Notes: a model not told the origin generated them from the letters alone. A DNA stretch of 64,000 nucleotides from Tyto alba (GCF_018691265.1 NW_024881329.1:496001-560000), one strand, 5' to 3'; counted from the stretch's first letter, positions 25,165 through 38,336 are shown. Numbers and translations are program-made.

Positions 25165-26465
25165 TAACTTTTTTTTTTTTCCTGGTGTGTTGAAGTAACT
25201 AGGGGTGGATTTTCTGTATTGTGTGTCAGTATTTTGCCAATTTTTTTTTTTTTTTTATTATTATTTTTGGGTGTGGGGAAGTTTTTTTTTTTCCCTGTTT
25301 CAGTTTGGTTTTGTTTTCTCTTTGTTCTGATGTTGATGTGTATACTATCTTCTGTACTGAATGTTAGATCTCATGATAGCTCTTAAATCCATGATTCGCA
25401 GAGGCAAGGGGTGAAATTTCCTGGCTTTGAGTGAGTGGTGGGGTTTTTGGTAGCAGGGGAGGGGGCTACAGCGGTGGCCCCTGTGAGAAGCTTCTTGAAG
25501 CTCCCCCAGCTCCAAGTCAGCCCCAACTCTGCACCAAAACTGAGCCAATTGGCTGTGCCTCTGCGAGAATGTATTTAAGAAGGGACGTGGTGACGAGCAA
25601 GAAGTTGGGGCAGCTGCGTGAACATCAAGGTCGGTGGAGGAATGGAGGAAGAAAGGAGGGGGGAGGTGTGCCGGAGCAGAGACCCCCCTGTACCCTGTGG
25701 GGAGACGGCAGGGCGGCCCCCCCCGCCACCCATGGAGATCTACAGTGGAGCAGACATTGATTTATGGCCTGTGTTTCACATGGTTGATCAAGGAGCTGTG
25801 CCCGAAGAAGGCCGGGGTCTCATGGGAAAAGGCAGCCCCGCTGCTGTAATTCAGTGCTGGGAGGATTGCAGCGTGCGGGGGAGTCCCACGCCGGAGCAGC
25901 TCGGGAAGGGCTGCAGCCGTGGGAGGGAATCCAGTCGGAGGAAGTTGGTGACCCATGACGGAGCAGTGTGGGGAACGCTGCGGCCCATGGGAGGGACTCA
26001 TGTCGGAGAAAGTTTGTGGAGGACTGTCTCCTGTGAGAGGGGGACCACCCTGGAGCAGGGGGGGAAGAATTTCCAGCAGCTCCCCCCACCAAAGATGGCA
26101 GAAGCGGCAGCACTGACTGCACCCCCCATTCCCTGCCCCTGCGCCGCTGGGGGAGGAGGTAGAGATATCGGGAGCAGAGCTGAGCCCGGGAAGAAGGGAG
26201 GGGTGGGGGGAAGGTGTCCTCAAGATGTGGCAATGCTTCTCACTGTCCTACTCTGTTACATGGTGTTAGTGTCTGTAATAAATGTATGTTGTTTTTTTCT
26301 TCCCCTGAGTCTGCCTTTTGCTCATGACCATAAAGAGTGATTTTCCCCTCCCGGTCCTATCTCGAACCCCAAGCCTGGCTCATCTGTCCCTTCTCATTGC
26401 TGGAAGAGACAGGGGAGAGAATGGCTGCATGGTGTTTGGCTGCTGACCAGGCTCAAACCACGACA
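25165..26465 (+). mobile_element. Avian endogenous-retrovirus solo LTR, copy 2
   Basis: Same family and orientation as copy 1. The U3 includes the GGGTTTTTGGTAGCAGGGGA block and a CTGAGCCAATTGGCTGTGCC segment, then TATA-like GTATTTAAGAAGG at about 25571. The R region shares CATCAAGGTCGGTGG and GGTTTGTGGAGGACTGTCTC-type text with copy 1. A canonical AATAAA sits at 26277-26282 and the 3' end CTCAAACCACGACA at 26465 mirrors copy 1. The left boundary is uncertain (T-rich DNA from about 25165). The 240-codon frame inside it is not a retroviral gene. Confidence 0.72.
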
Positions 26466-28689
26466 ATGGTTTTTATGACTCCCTGCACTTATCATCGCCA
26501 GCACCCAGCTGCGCTCTCTGAAAGATTTCTGGTAACTTTCCTGAGGTCAGACATGAAGTAGTAAGAGGAAGAGGATCAAAACCTTTTCATGATATTTATA
26601 GAGACATCTGTACAGCAATTCTTTTTTTACTTAACCGGACTCATAACATTACTGAAACAGAATGATCAGGGACTACAAACAGCTCAGAATAAAGTTTTAG
26701 TAGAGCAGCATCCTCAGTAACATGACTTGGGTGAAAGAAGGGATGAGTGAGCAGGCCTGTGTAAGGATGATGTGAACACATGAAGTTACAGAGTGCAGGT
26801 GCAGCCATATTCCCCAGCCCTCCTGAGGTCCCAGCACTGGGCATACGTGCCAAGTAAGTTTCTACTCTACACAGGAGGGGAGGCAAAATCCTTTCTCAAA
26901 TTACATGCTGTCCCTTCCCACAGGCAATTACTTCAGCAGCTGAAATGTCTGCAATTAATCTGTGCAGGAAACTGCCGCATCTCACCTCCTATTTCAGCAG
27001 GAGAGTTGTGGGGTTGCAGAAAGGCAGGAGCGGCTGCTGCTCTATTTTGGGAAGAAAGTGTGCGGGACACTTCTCTGCAGGAAAGAAGTTTTAGAATGGG
27101 TTAAGGAATACTCAAGACAAAAAAAAATGACAAAGGTTTGATGACTTCAAACTGTAATCATAGTAGGCTTCTTGATCTTTTATTACCTTCATAAATTAAA
27201 CAATGTGAAACCTCTTTCCTAAAGCCTCGTAAAATCCCATAAAGTATATTTATCATGTTCTTCCAACAACATTCTGTGAAGCAGGGCTTGTCCTGGTGCA
27301 GAATGGTAGCACTTCAGTCCTCCAGAGTAGCATTAAACCTGCAGGTTACTTCAGCCACGACCCTGCAGAGCCATCCCTCCATCTGTGCCAGATCCATGCT
27401 CTCCTTCCCTAGCACAGAGGAAATGATTCAATTTAGATTCTTTGTGAAGACAGGCTTCTCCTCCTGTTTCTGCAAAGAAAGATGTTTTAGAAGTGGACAC
27501 CTCCAAAGCACACTCTTGGTTACACATATGTTGTGAGACAAAAGCTTTGGTGCTGCGGCACAGGGCTCTGCTTCCAGTGGTCTCCACCTGCAAGACAAAC
27601 ATCTGCATCACGAAAAGCAAAGTTCAGTGAAGAAAAGCGGGAGGAGCTGCCCTAAAGAGGGAGAGGGAAAACAATAAATCCAACAGACCTATTCCAAAAG
27701 GGGAATATAACTAGCTAGGTGAGGCACTGAAGAAAAGGGTCAGGACTTGGAATAAACCACAAACTAAACAAGAGCAAGGAGTGCAGACCAATTGCTGTAG
27801 TTTGTCTAGAGGAGGTCAATCTCATTCGAAGATTTCATAATTGATATGCATTTGGTATTAGGAAAAAAAAAAAAAAAAAAAAAACAAAAAAACCCCAACC
27901 AAACCAAACAAACGTGCTGCCACTGGTCTATGCAAACATGAATGATACGGAGAACACTTGCTATTTCTCACAATACAAGAGCTCATGGGGGATAAAAGGA
28001 GGTGGGAGCAGTGGTTAAATAGCCAGGCAAACCCATCTGAGACAAGCTGTGGGAAATATGTTTTTTGTGCGGATAGCATGTAAATTGAGGAACTCAATGT
28101 CACCAGATGCTTTGAAGATTAACCATAAAATTTGACTAACCTCTTTTCAGCCAATTGAATTAGTCCATCAGGGTCTGTTAAATGTGATGATATAGATGTA
28201 ACCTACAGTTCAGTAAGTTTTTAAACCACTCGTTGCTGAAAGATGAGAGTGCCTGATGAAGTAAGCAAACCTCAATTTTTATTTTTTTCCCTATTCGTTA
28301 TTGGACATATGAGACACCTGACACTGGGCTGAACTGTTTTCTATGAGTTGGTATTAAGGTGGTTTTCTACAATTACAGATCTCTGCCTTAGCAGAGTTTT
28401 AACCTCTTCAAATTCTCTCTTAAGTTAAAGGAAAATTAATACTATTAACAGTTTAGGAACTATGATAAATAAAAAGTTAGAAAGAACACACTTGCTTTGC
28501 CTCACCGGAAGAAAAATAGGAATATATGGCAAAACATCTTGAATACATACTTTTTAAACTAAAGACCATTGTTCAAATTGTTCTCTGCCTGGAAAAGAAT
28601 ATAAAAAGCTAAATTTATAATAAGCAAGACTTCAGTTAATCATTGCAATAAGACTTAATAATTATGAAGTTAGTTAAGCGTAACAGTGG

Positions 28690-28870
28690 ACAACTGAGAT
28701 TGTAGAATCTTCCTCATGTAGGATTTTCAGGAACAGGTATAGACAAATCATTGTCAAGATCTCTAGGTATGGTCTACAGGATGGTCCAGGTATGCTTGAT
28801 GCTACCTCTGTTCACAGGAAGAATTGCATGAATTTATCAAGTCTTTTCCAGCCTGCATGTCTAGGACTCC
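28690..28870 (+). mobile_element. Ancient CR1 3' fragment
   Basis: The text runs TTGTAGAATCTTCCTCATGT, AGGATTTTCAGGAACAGGTA, TAGACAAATCATTGTCAAGA and GTATGGTCTACAGGATGGTC, then ends with a CTTTTCCAGCCTGCATGTCT block, which follows the 3' portion of old CR1 subfamilies ('...CCTTCCAGCCCTACATTTCT'). High divergence suggests an old insertion. Confidence 0.55.
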
Positions 28871-31800
28871 CATGGATTCCAGATGCCAAGAACAAAATTA
28901 ATGAAGACTAAAGAATGCAATGTGCAGACCAGGGGAGTCAGAGTTGCTCCTAGAAAATTATAAATTTGACCGAGATGTTATTTCTAAAGCCTTGTGAGAA
29001 TATTCAAAACAATTACTATAGCCCATTTTAGAAAGATTCAACAGCAAGAGAGGAGGGAAAGTGGCATTTGATGATAATAAATTGCTCTGGGAAAAGCAGA
29101 ATTGATACAACTCTTCCAGCGATGTATGTCCCATGTTCACTGTGAGACCTCCACAGGTCAAAATCTTGCAGCTCCCCTGTTTCATGCCCACCAGGCAAAA
29201 AAAATAATGCTTTGCTGCTATGCGTAGGTTGACCAGCTGCCTAGCACATGTAGTAGCTGGCCAACCCCCATTGGGCTGGTTTGGCAAAACAGATACCGGG
29301 ACAGTGTCACAGCTGAGTTCTGCTAGTCTCTTCCCCAGTTAGGGCACCAATCTGTGTTCCCCTCGTCTGTCTACCCGGGGGGTTCACTGAATTTGGAGGC
29401 ACTTAGCTACTACTGTGACGGCAAGGGTCATTAGCCTCTGCCTAATTTGTCATCAGTGGACATCACAGGAATCATCATAGGAAATATATGATTCAGGTGG
29501 TGACTGGTTCACCTACTGGTTTTACTGAGACACGCCATTCCTCTAGCCCGTTGAATGGAAGGACAAGGGATGATATGATAAGAGTTTAAATGCACCTACA
29601 CTTCAAAAGAGAAGGCTTTCCTCTACCACCAACAAAAATTAATGAGCTCAAGTGGCCACTTACGGAAATCCTGACTAGCAATGGAGTACACATTTTTAAC
29701 CCCATTGCAGGACATTTTAGGTCATTTCTCCCCTTGCTCTCATTGCGAATTGCCTTCAAAGAGGAGTGCACCAGGCTCAGTGGGGCATCCCCTCCTGTCC
29801 TCCGGCAGCCTCCAGCTCCCCAGCATCACCAACAGCTTGTTTCTGGCACAGGTTTCTTCCCCATATTGGCAGCCATAGTGCTTGTAGCTGACAATGTATT
29901 AGCTATAATTACACGGCAGGTGCTGCCTTGGCAATCAGCTGCTATAATCTGCTGTAGTAACAGAAAACAGATTTGAGTCAGATGGTGCAGAGGCCACAGG
30001 TTATAGGACAACAGATTATGTTATGGAACGATTTTCAGTAGGTGCAATAACATAGCTGGGTTAAGTTTCAGGGCTTGGTCCAGAGGGCAAAACACTGAAT
30101 TAAGTCTATATTACCTTCAGCAGCACTGGACCAGACCAGTAGTATTTGCTATCCTAGAGTATGGATGCCTTCACTAAAATCAGTGTTTGGCACTGCCTGA
30201 TGCCATGGCAAGTGACAGTCCTCCAAAACTGTGGGCATGGCAGGCAAAGTACAGGGAAAACCAGACAAGCAAGCAAGAAACCTTGTTGTGTCCTCTCTCT
30301 GCAAAGTTTGTCTGTTCCACTTGAGACTGAGCTCCACATGGATTCCTACTCATTTGTAAAGGAAGATCTCAACAATTGCCAGCACGCACCCTGGGCAATA
30401 ATGCTCTAACCTCTCACAACAAAGCCAAACAATAGGCAGCTTTAGTCACCAACGGCTGCAAACACAGCTCCTCTCACCACTGCTGTGCTTGCTTCAAAAC
30501 TGTATCATCCTCTGCCTCCTCCCTGAGTGCGGGAAGGATGTGGTTCACCAAGAATCATTTTCCAAATTCATCTCAATTGCTCAATTAATTATCCTTTAGC
30601 TTTGACATGAGGAACCAGTTTCTACCTTCTGCAGCAGGTCTATTTTTAGTGAAGCATCAATTTTCTCTGTTTTGTTATCCCTTACTCACTGTTAGTCCTG
30701 CCCACACAACAAATCTGGCATTGATCGCTTGTGGTAGACAAATATTTTTGGCTTAGGCTATGAAAGAGGCAAGAGGAAGGGTGTAGAGAAAAGAAGTCTT
30801 AATAAGCGGAAAGCATGCACTACAACGGTGAAGGGCAAAAGATATAGAAATGCTAAAACTAGCTGGAAACTTGGTCTAAAGCCCTATGTTTCTGAGCTTC
30901 ATCCTGCTTTATACAAGCCCATCCACACCACTAGCTCTGTTTTGTGATCTGTGTTGAAAGTTTAAGAGCCTCGGAGCACCTTGAGCTTACTGCCATCCTT
31001 AAACCCCAGCCTGTGAGAAGCAAGGGGCCTCTCAAAATTACACAAGCCAAAGAAAGCCTGAAACTTGATGACCGTAGCTTATTGGACTCAGGACAGCAAG
31101 GAGCAGACTTGGCTCTGGCTTAAAGTATTAATGCTATAGGTCCTGCTATAGACTGAGGAACCCACAGCAGAATGGGAGGTAAAGACAGAGGCACCAGGAA
31201 AGGCTGAAGGGACCAAACAGGAGTGCAAACTGTTCATGAACTGCTTATCACTGTGTGCATACGTGCCTACCACTTTTACCCCTCAGTCACAATTTTGATC
31301 CACGCTAGCCCTGGATGTGATTTCCAGCCACGGTGTGTGTGTGAAAGGAAAACAGTCCTCACTTGATCTGGAAATCTCATATTCCTGACTTCAACTGCTG
31401 CTCTAGAACTGCAGAAAGAAACAGCTCCTCCCAGCCAGGTCAGGTGTTTAAATAGCTTGGATGGGAATTCACCATCCTGAGCCACAGTTTGGCAGTTGCT
31501 AAACCTGGACATCAGCCAGTGCCCCAGACTATTAACCACCCCAATAACTTCATCAGCATTTTTGTCATCTTCTTCTGGAAAACAGAGGAGCTTGAACCAG
31601 ACAGATAAATAATAGAAACTAAATATCAGGGATGCCTATGATCAGTCCAAAACCACAAGCTGTCTACAGCTATAAGTGCGTCCATCCCTTCCAATATAAA
31701 GGAGAGAGGGAAGGTAAGCCCTGTGGCAAGACAATTATTTTGGTGATAGGCTCCAAAAGAGCTTTCAGGAAAGGAGGACAGTTTGGGAGGCAAATTAGCA

Positions 31801-32309
31801 ACGCAGCCCAGCTTCCAGGACTGCTGTCAGCAGTGAGGAGGAGCAGGGATGGAAGGTTATTAGGCTCCACCTAGAAGTCTGCCCCAGAGCCCCAGGCCAA
31901 ACGCTGCTGCCTGCCATCCACTCCCCTAGGTGCGGCCAAACCCACCGGTATCGACGTGCCCTCGCCAGCTCTGTGCAAGGTTCACGGGCCCTCTCCCGTC
32001 ATCCTCCTCGCTGCGTCGCCAAACAAAAAACCCCAAGACTGTACTGACGCATTTTTCTTCTGGATTCCCATGTTCCCAAACCAGTAAATATCAATTCAGC
32101 AGGGGTTTTTTTTGCTGTTGTTCACTGTAAGCAGAGGAAAACGGACCTGTTTGGGATTCTGCAAAGAAGAGCTGAAGCTAATGGAAAGTAAGAGCAGAAA
32201 ACCATTTCAAGGAGCCCAAAGTGTCCCATACAGATGATAAGGCAGCCTGCACAGTACAGAGGGAGGATACGCTCTTTAAGGGAGGTTGCTCAGAAGCCTT
32301 CAACTGAGT

Positions 32310-32405
32310 TTTCAATTACGGTCTCCCTAGGTCATCTTAGGTATGTCATCAGTTCCTCTCAGGCCCTATTTTTCCCCATCTGTTAAAGAGGGGCAGCAAA
32401 ATATC
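32310..32405 (+). mobile_element. MIR-type SINE relic
   Basis: AGGTCATCTTAGGTATGTCA, then TTTTTCCCCATCTGTTAAAG and AGGGGCAGCAAAATATCTCA correspond to the MIR core and the 'TTTCCCCATCTGTAAAATGGGG' segment. It lies about 540 bases upstream of the 5S-derived relic. Confidence 0.6.
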
Positions 32406-32941
32406 TCACTTCCCCACATCCTTTTTTGTCTGGTCAGATTGTATAGCCTGCAGTTCTGGTCTGGCTGTGGTCTTAGTTAAGGCTCGAGGCCATGGGTTCA
32501 CAGCAGAGCTGCGTTTAACCCAAGCTGCTTAAGACACCAAGGGAGGCAAACAGAGATCCCTTCCCATGTTCAGATTTGCATTGCTCTTGTTCCCAAGGAG
32601 CAGCACTCATGCGGAGCTCCCGCTGCGGTACCATCCATTCCCACTGTGTAATCTCTCCCAAGAGAAGGAGGCTAACCTTCTGGAAGTGGTCTCCCTCCAT
32701 CTCAGCAGGGCAGAGAGTCTTTGCTTCCTCCACAGGCACCACACCTAAAGTATAAATTATATTTCAAAAGGTGGGGGATTTTGGGGGTTTTTTCCCCCTC
32801 CCCATTTTAACCTTTTGCTAGGGTGTGGAAAGTGAATAATCCCAACTGAGCATTCCTTACCTAACAAGCTTACAGTTGGCTGCTTAATTAGGAATTTAAT
32901 AAATGTGACTTAATTATGTCTTAACGAGATTGCTTTATTAA

Positions 32942-33051
32942 TGCCCATGGCCATAGCCCTTTAGGGCTCTCAGTCTTGTCAGATCTCAAAAGCTAGGCTG
33001 AGTCAACACTTGAATAAACATCTGCCAATAAAATACCTTGTGCTGCCAGAG
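32942..33051 (+). mobile_element. 5S rRNA-derived SINE relic (AmnSINE1-like)
   Basis: The stretch follows vertebrate 5S rRNA over about 110 bases: GCCCATGGCCATAGCCCT for the 5' end, CTTGTCAGATCTCAAAAGCT for 'CTCGTCTGATCTCGGAAGCT', then GAGTCAACACTTGAATAAAC for the 'TTAGTACTTGGATGGG' part and ATACCTTGTGCTGCCAGAGG for the 3' 'AATACCGGGTGCTGTAGG'. Many substitutions, including in the internal control region, rule out a working 5S gene. 5S-headed SINEs of amniotes (AmnSINE1, a 5S/tRNA chimera) are the natural source. I could not place a tRNA-like part downstream with confidence. Confidence 0.65.
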
Positions 33052-34261
33052 GTGGCATTTGAATTTTACTAGATGATTCCCTTCCCAGGCTGAGCTCTGT
33101 ACCTTCGCACAGCTCCAGCTAAAGATTTGCTCTCAGAGAGTTCTTTTCTGTGTGAGATGCAAAGTGGAGAACTGACCACTTTTGACAGAGTTTACAGCAA
33201 AGTTTTAGAAATCTTACTGACCAGGCCATATTCCAGCTGGAGAAACTATAGTTCCCCTTACTTCAGTTTTCACCAGGAACCAGTTTTCTCCACTCCTAAA
33301 GAGCCGTTGTGCAATGCTGCCATATACTGTTAAGATCTGTCAACATGACGGACTTTTGGCATCTTCTTAGGTACCTGAAGTACCTATAAAATGCTCCTTG
33401 GCCATCTAGCACTCCTATTACTATTAATATTAGAAGAGAAGCACATATGGACAGCTCTCATTTCTACCCTCAGATGGCTTTTTTCAGTTGTAAGCAACTT
33501 CATTGAACTTTAACCTTTTCGGGTAGAATTTTGCTCTTCTGGTTTCTGCCTAATATTTGGGGAAAGTTTGGTTCAGCTGTTTTTTAGTTTTAAGTCAGTG
33601 AGTAGGCAGGGAAAAATACAACTGTTGCCATGATTCAAAAGTTAAAATAAATATTCTGTCACCTTGCCTTGAGCAATCCTGCACTTCACCAGGAAAAGAG
33701 AATTTTTAAAGTTGGCACAGACGTCCACTTGTTAGTTTTCCAGTGAAAACACATCTCAAATTAGCTGAATCACATCAATGCCTGCTGACCTAACCTACTC
33801 GGAATCCACTACCAAAAATCCAGAATAAATCCAGAGATGACCACTCAATAGAAGCAATGGTGATTGAATGCTAGCCATTGCCCCTGAATGCTAGAAAAGA
33901 CATTTTGCAGAGTCTGTTCTGCAGGTCAAAGGAAGGTGGTTTAAAGGAAAGGTTGCATCTGAAGAGAGGAAGACGGTGCTGGAGAACAGCTTGTTCCTGA
34001 TTTTTTTTTGTTGAGAAATTAAAAAAGCAAGCAACACCCTCCCACCCCCAGCAAGTCATGTTGTTAATTCAGTACAGAGCAGAGCAGAGCAACAGAAATA
34101 GATGAATCAGTACCACAGAAGATGCAGCAACCCCTAGGGAACAAATGCCTGACAAAGTGGCACCTCAAACAGGGTGTAGAGCTGACAGAACAGCAGCACG
34201 AAGCCACAGGTTCAACACAAGACAGCTAGCAGCAGGAGAGTAGATATTAGACAATGAAAAG

Positions 34262-34351
34262 TGTTTGTTTGTTTGGGGTGTTTTTGTTTGTTTGGGTTTT
34301 TCTGTTTGTTTGGTTTGGTTTTTGGGGTTTTGTTTGTTTGTTTGTTTTTTG
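34262..34351. repeat. TTTG-rich simple repeat array
   Basis: GTTTGTTTG units are interrupted by G runs over about 90 bases. A chance frame reads through on both strands as low-complexity text. Confidence 0.85.
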
Positions 34352-35514
34352 TCATGGCTACCCAAATCCCAAACAAGGCTAGAAATAGATTTTTATGAAA
34401 ATCCACGTATGTTAAGGCCTTGTACTCAGCAGACCATCTATGGTCCTTTGAAGGCATGCTGAGCATCAGTACCACGTTCCCTCTCCTGTGATTTCAAATA
34501 CCCAGGATTTCTTACATGCAAAACAACTGCAGCCCTGTACATATTTTCTCCCAGCCTGCCACAAAATGAAGGCGTGTTTCCTGGCAAGCAGTTTGTTGCT
34601 CTTCCAAACCACCCTGAGCGGTCTGCTCAGCATTACAGCCAACACACACTGCTGCGATGCAGTACACCGAGGATATGTCCTGGAGCAGTTTTATTTGGAG
34701 CTGACATCTCTGACGGTGAGCCGATGCCGCGTGGAAAGCTTCAAAGCAGAGCTGACAATACCTCTAAAGCAGGACAGCTTCTGTTTCCTTCCCCCCTTAC
34801 CACGGATCTTTCTTGTATAAAAACAGCAGCACTGTATTGTCAGGGATGGGGCAAGAAGCAATAAACTGGAAACCAGAGGCCCAGCCACTTCTTTTGACTT
34901 CACCACTCTTCTCCTCTACCTCCCTAAATTAGCTGCCACTTCTCTCTCTTTTCTACCCCAACGATGTCTAGTCTGTACAGCTCATAAGCTCTTCAAGCCA
35001 CGGGCAGTGTCTCAATATATGTATGCTTCCAGTCTACTGTAATGGGGAACATGACTAAAATATCTTAAGTAATTAAATATCAACTAATAAAGGCCATATT
35101 GTGTAGGAGGGGCTGGTCAGCTTCTCTTCTTTTTGTGCACCTGAAGGCTAAATGTTTTGTAGCACGCTCCTGTGTCAGCTGCTCTGGAGAGTGCAATATT
35201 GAGGAAGCATCTCTTGCTCTTCTGTCCCAAGATCTAAAAGCACCTCTGGCCTTTGGGTGATGGCCACAGAAGGATGGAGAGTGGACCCCACCAGTAAGGT
35301 GTTCCAGAGCACGAGCAGTAAGGCTGGCTCCGGTCACTTGAATTCACTTGTCACCCATTTCCAGGCACCTGCACTACAGGGAACTGTCAGTGCCACTAAC
35401 ACAACATGTTAGAAGACTACAGAGCCTAAGTGACCCTCTGGCCCTGGCTCCAACCCCACCAAGCCAATGGAGTCATCTCCTCCAGCTTCAGGTGGCCTGC
35501 ATTCTCTGCAGCAG

Positions 35515-35720
35515 CCGTATCACGACGCGTGGCGCAGCTTACCAGCGACATTTCCAGGCACACCGAAATCTCCTCGGCTGCTGACAACGTCGGGCACCAC
35601 GTCCTCGCAAACGCACCGTCAGGAAGGGAGGTTCGCCCGCGCGTCTGGTGACACTGCGCCGCAGCTGGGGTGAACAAGGTGCAGGCACTCTCCCCCTCCG
35701 TGGTCACCCCCACTGCGTGG
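35515..35720. promoter_or_regulatory. Small CpG-rich cluster in intergenic DNA
   Basis: About 200 bases have many CpGs (for example around ATCACGACGCGTGGCGC and TTCGCCCGCGCGTCTGG), while the neighbouring kilobases are CpG-poor. It may be a small orphan CpG island, a distal promoter or an enhancer. There is no exon I can support next to it. Confidence 0.35.
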
Positions 35721-38306
35721 CCGCTGCCTTGCCAGCGATCTGGGCTCATGCCTCCGGCTAGTCTTACAAAAAAGAAGAAAACCTGGTGCTCTTCATCAGC
35801 CTGCCCATGCGAGGGCTGCTCTTCCCCAGCAGGTAGCCAAAATTCAACAGACAGGGTGCTTGACAGGACAATTCAAGGACCAGTCCCCTCTTCCTCATGC
35901 TCTCTATTTTTACTGTAGCTCGCTGAACATTTTCTGCCCTTCTCTGGCTCTGGTGAACGCAGCTGTGAGAGCCACGGAGCAAGAACAGCTGGCCTGAAAG
36001 CAAGCAGCAGCCTCCTCTGCTCCTTTTCAGTTCTCCTAGCCCATTCTCTTCTAAGCCAACAGGAGAAACCCTGCCCTGTCACCAAAGCTAAAAAATCAGC
36101 GTTTTTCCCTCCCTTCTGCTGCCTGCACACACAGATCACCCCCAGAGCAGCGCCAAGGGCAGGCAGCAGTTACAGCCCCACAGACACCAAGCCACCAGCA
36201 TACACACAGGGAGGAGGAAGTAGTTATTTGGCCCCAATAACACAAAACAGCTGCTGCTTTGCTAGGGCAGCCACGGCTCACCCCTGCACAGGGCTGAGCA
36301 CCAGCTGTGCTCAGGAAACCTTCTGCTTTACTTGTGGTCCAGATTTCCAGTCAATGAGGAGGCACCTAAGGAGGTCCCAATGAAATCAGCACCTGAAGCC
36401 TTCGTTTGCCCAAGCTGTTTCAACAACTCAGCCCAGAGACCTCACTAGCATGGCCTTTCTCTTAAGACACCTCTTCTCTAGATTCTGATGGCTCGAAGAG
36501 GTGATGCTGCAGCATGACAGCCCAACTCATGACAGCTGTAGCTAAAATGTATTGGCCAAGCCCTTTGGAAATCTTGGACATAAAAAAAAAAAAAAAAAAA
36601 AGGCAATCAGCCTTCCAGTGACCTGTCTTGGCACCTCAAGCCAAACTCAGCTTGCAGCACAGTTTGCTCCATCTGTCTCACACCCTTGCCCAGCTCCACC
36701 AGTGCAATTCAAAGCCAGCTGTTAGAGGCAAGGGTCTTTAAGGCAAGGGTTTCTTGTGAAGCCTACATAAGCACACAGTGAGAGGGATCTGCACTGGAAA
36801 AAGCCTTCAGCACGGCTGCTATGGCTAGGGGAGGAGCAAAAGATGAGGCGAGGTGATTTAAAATCCACCTTCCCTGGAGGTACTTCTGTCTCCTGCCCAG
36901 TGACTGTTTACCTGTCAGGAGCAGGAGAACCTTGTGGAAGGACTGATGCCAATGCTCCTGTGACCTCCTCTCTCTCCCGTGGCACGTGGGTGGCCCAAGC
37001 CAAAAGGTTGCACAGAAAATAATTTTCCTGTTGTTGGAGGCTAAAATCGTCTGTGTAAATATCATAGCAGTAGGTTAACAATGCAGACTGCATCCCCACC
37101 CAGCCCACACAGTATCGCAAGGCAGGCAGGTCACCTCCAGCCCATGTTTCAATTAAAGAGCAGATTGTGGTTAAAAGTAGCTGCTTTTGGGTTTAATGTT
37201 CGTCCACAGTGCAGCTGCTTTTAGTGCAAGTTTATTATTAGTCTCATCTACATTACGACCTTCTCGACTCACTGGAATGACCAGGAAACCCAGCAAGAGA
37301 GAACAAACAGATAGCACACTGCAAAAGGTACATGGTCATTTGATTAGTGGAGTTTAGTTTTCATTAGCAGTGGTAAAGGGGTGTTGTGATGTAATAAATC
37401 TCAGAATAAGGATCAGCCTCCCTCTAGCACCTTGATGGTCATTTTTGGCAGGAAATGGCAAGACATGAAGGAATATTAAACCTCAGGCTTCAGGGCTAGA
37501 GCCAAACAGAGATGTGGAAGAGACATCTCACACATGCCTTTTTTTACAGGAGAGGTCTTGCAATTTCCTTTGAAAAGAGCAGCGACATCTGTGTTGGCAA
37601 TGGGTGAAGTATATACACTTCAAAACTGTTGTGGGATGACAGCTCCTAGACCAACACATGCACACACGAACACACACGTGTTGCAGGATGGGAAGGAGCA
37701 GCCACAGTGGGTGTCCATGCACCCTGCTAGGGAGATGAGACAGTCTCACCGTGCCGCTGCAGTGCTCTCTCCCTAGTGAGGGGCGATTGGAAAGAGCTTT
37801 AAAGCTGAGCCGTGAAAAGGCCAAGATAAAGAAGCAAACCTTTACACAGTCCTGTGGCCAGCAACTGGCTCCATGGCTCTGCTATGTGGATCAGTAAAGC
37901 CCAGTATTTTCAGCTCGCAACTCAAGTCAGTGGGGTGACAACATCATCTCTTCAGCGCTACCACCACATACCTCAAAGAACGCTTCTGTTCTGGCTCTTA
38001 ATTCCCTCCACCGACAGTTCTGTACAAATGCATGCAGATGTGTATTTCTCTTTCATCTGGCCAGCAATCATGTACACGGGAAGCATGAAGACTAATAGCC
38101 CAGTCCAGTTAAGAAAGGACTATTCTTCATGGGAATGCCTAGTCCTTCTTTTCCTTTAGCATGCACACAGTTCTCTTCAACTAATCTGATTTCTTCCATC
38201 ATCCATTACTTCTTCACAGAAGAGCTCTCAGGTCATCCCATTCATCCCCAGGATTTCTCTCGTGCTAACATTAGCCTGCAAGGTTTTGAACTCCTGTAGT
38301 ACTGGC

Positions 38307-38336
38307 TAATGATCTCCTTCCCTCGGGAGATCATTA
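38307..38336. repeat. Hairpin-forming inverted repeat, 11-bp stem, 8-base loop
   Basis: TAATGATCTCC is followed by TTCCCTCG and then GGAGATCATTA. The stem is perfect. It is too short for a typical miRNA precursor and has no poly-T terminator after it. Confidence 0.65.

Noticed and set aside
25618..26340. 240-codon frame, plus strand
   Set aside because: It lies within LTR copy 2 and is not a gag, pol or env product.
32942..33051. Functional 5S rRNA gene
   Set aside because: Too many substitutions in the internal control region and no terminal poly-T; an old SINE or pseudogene fits better.
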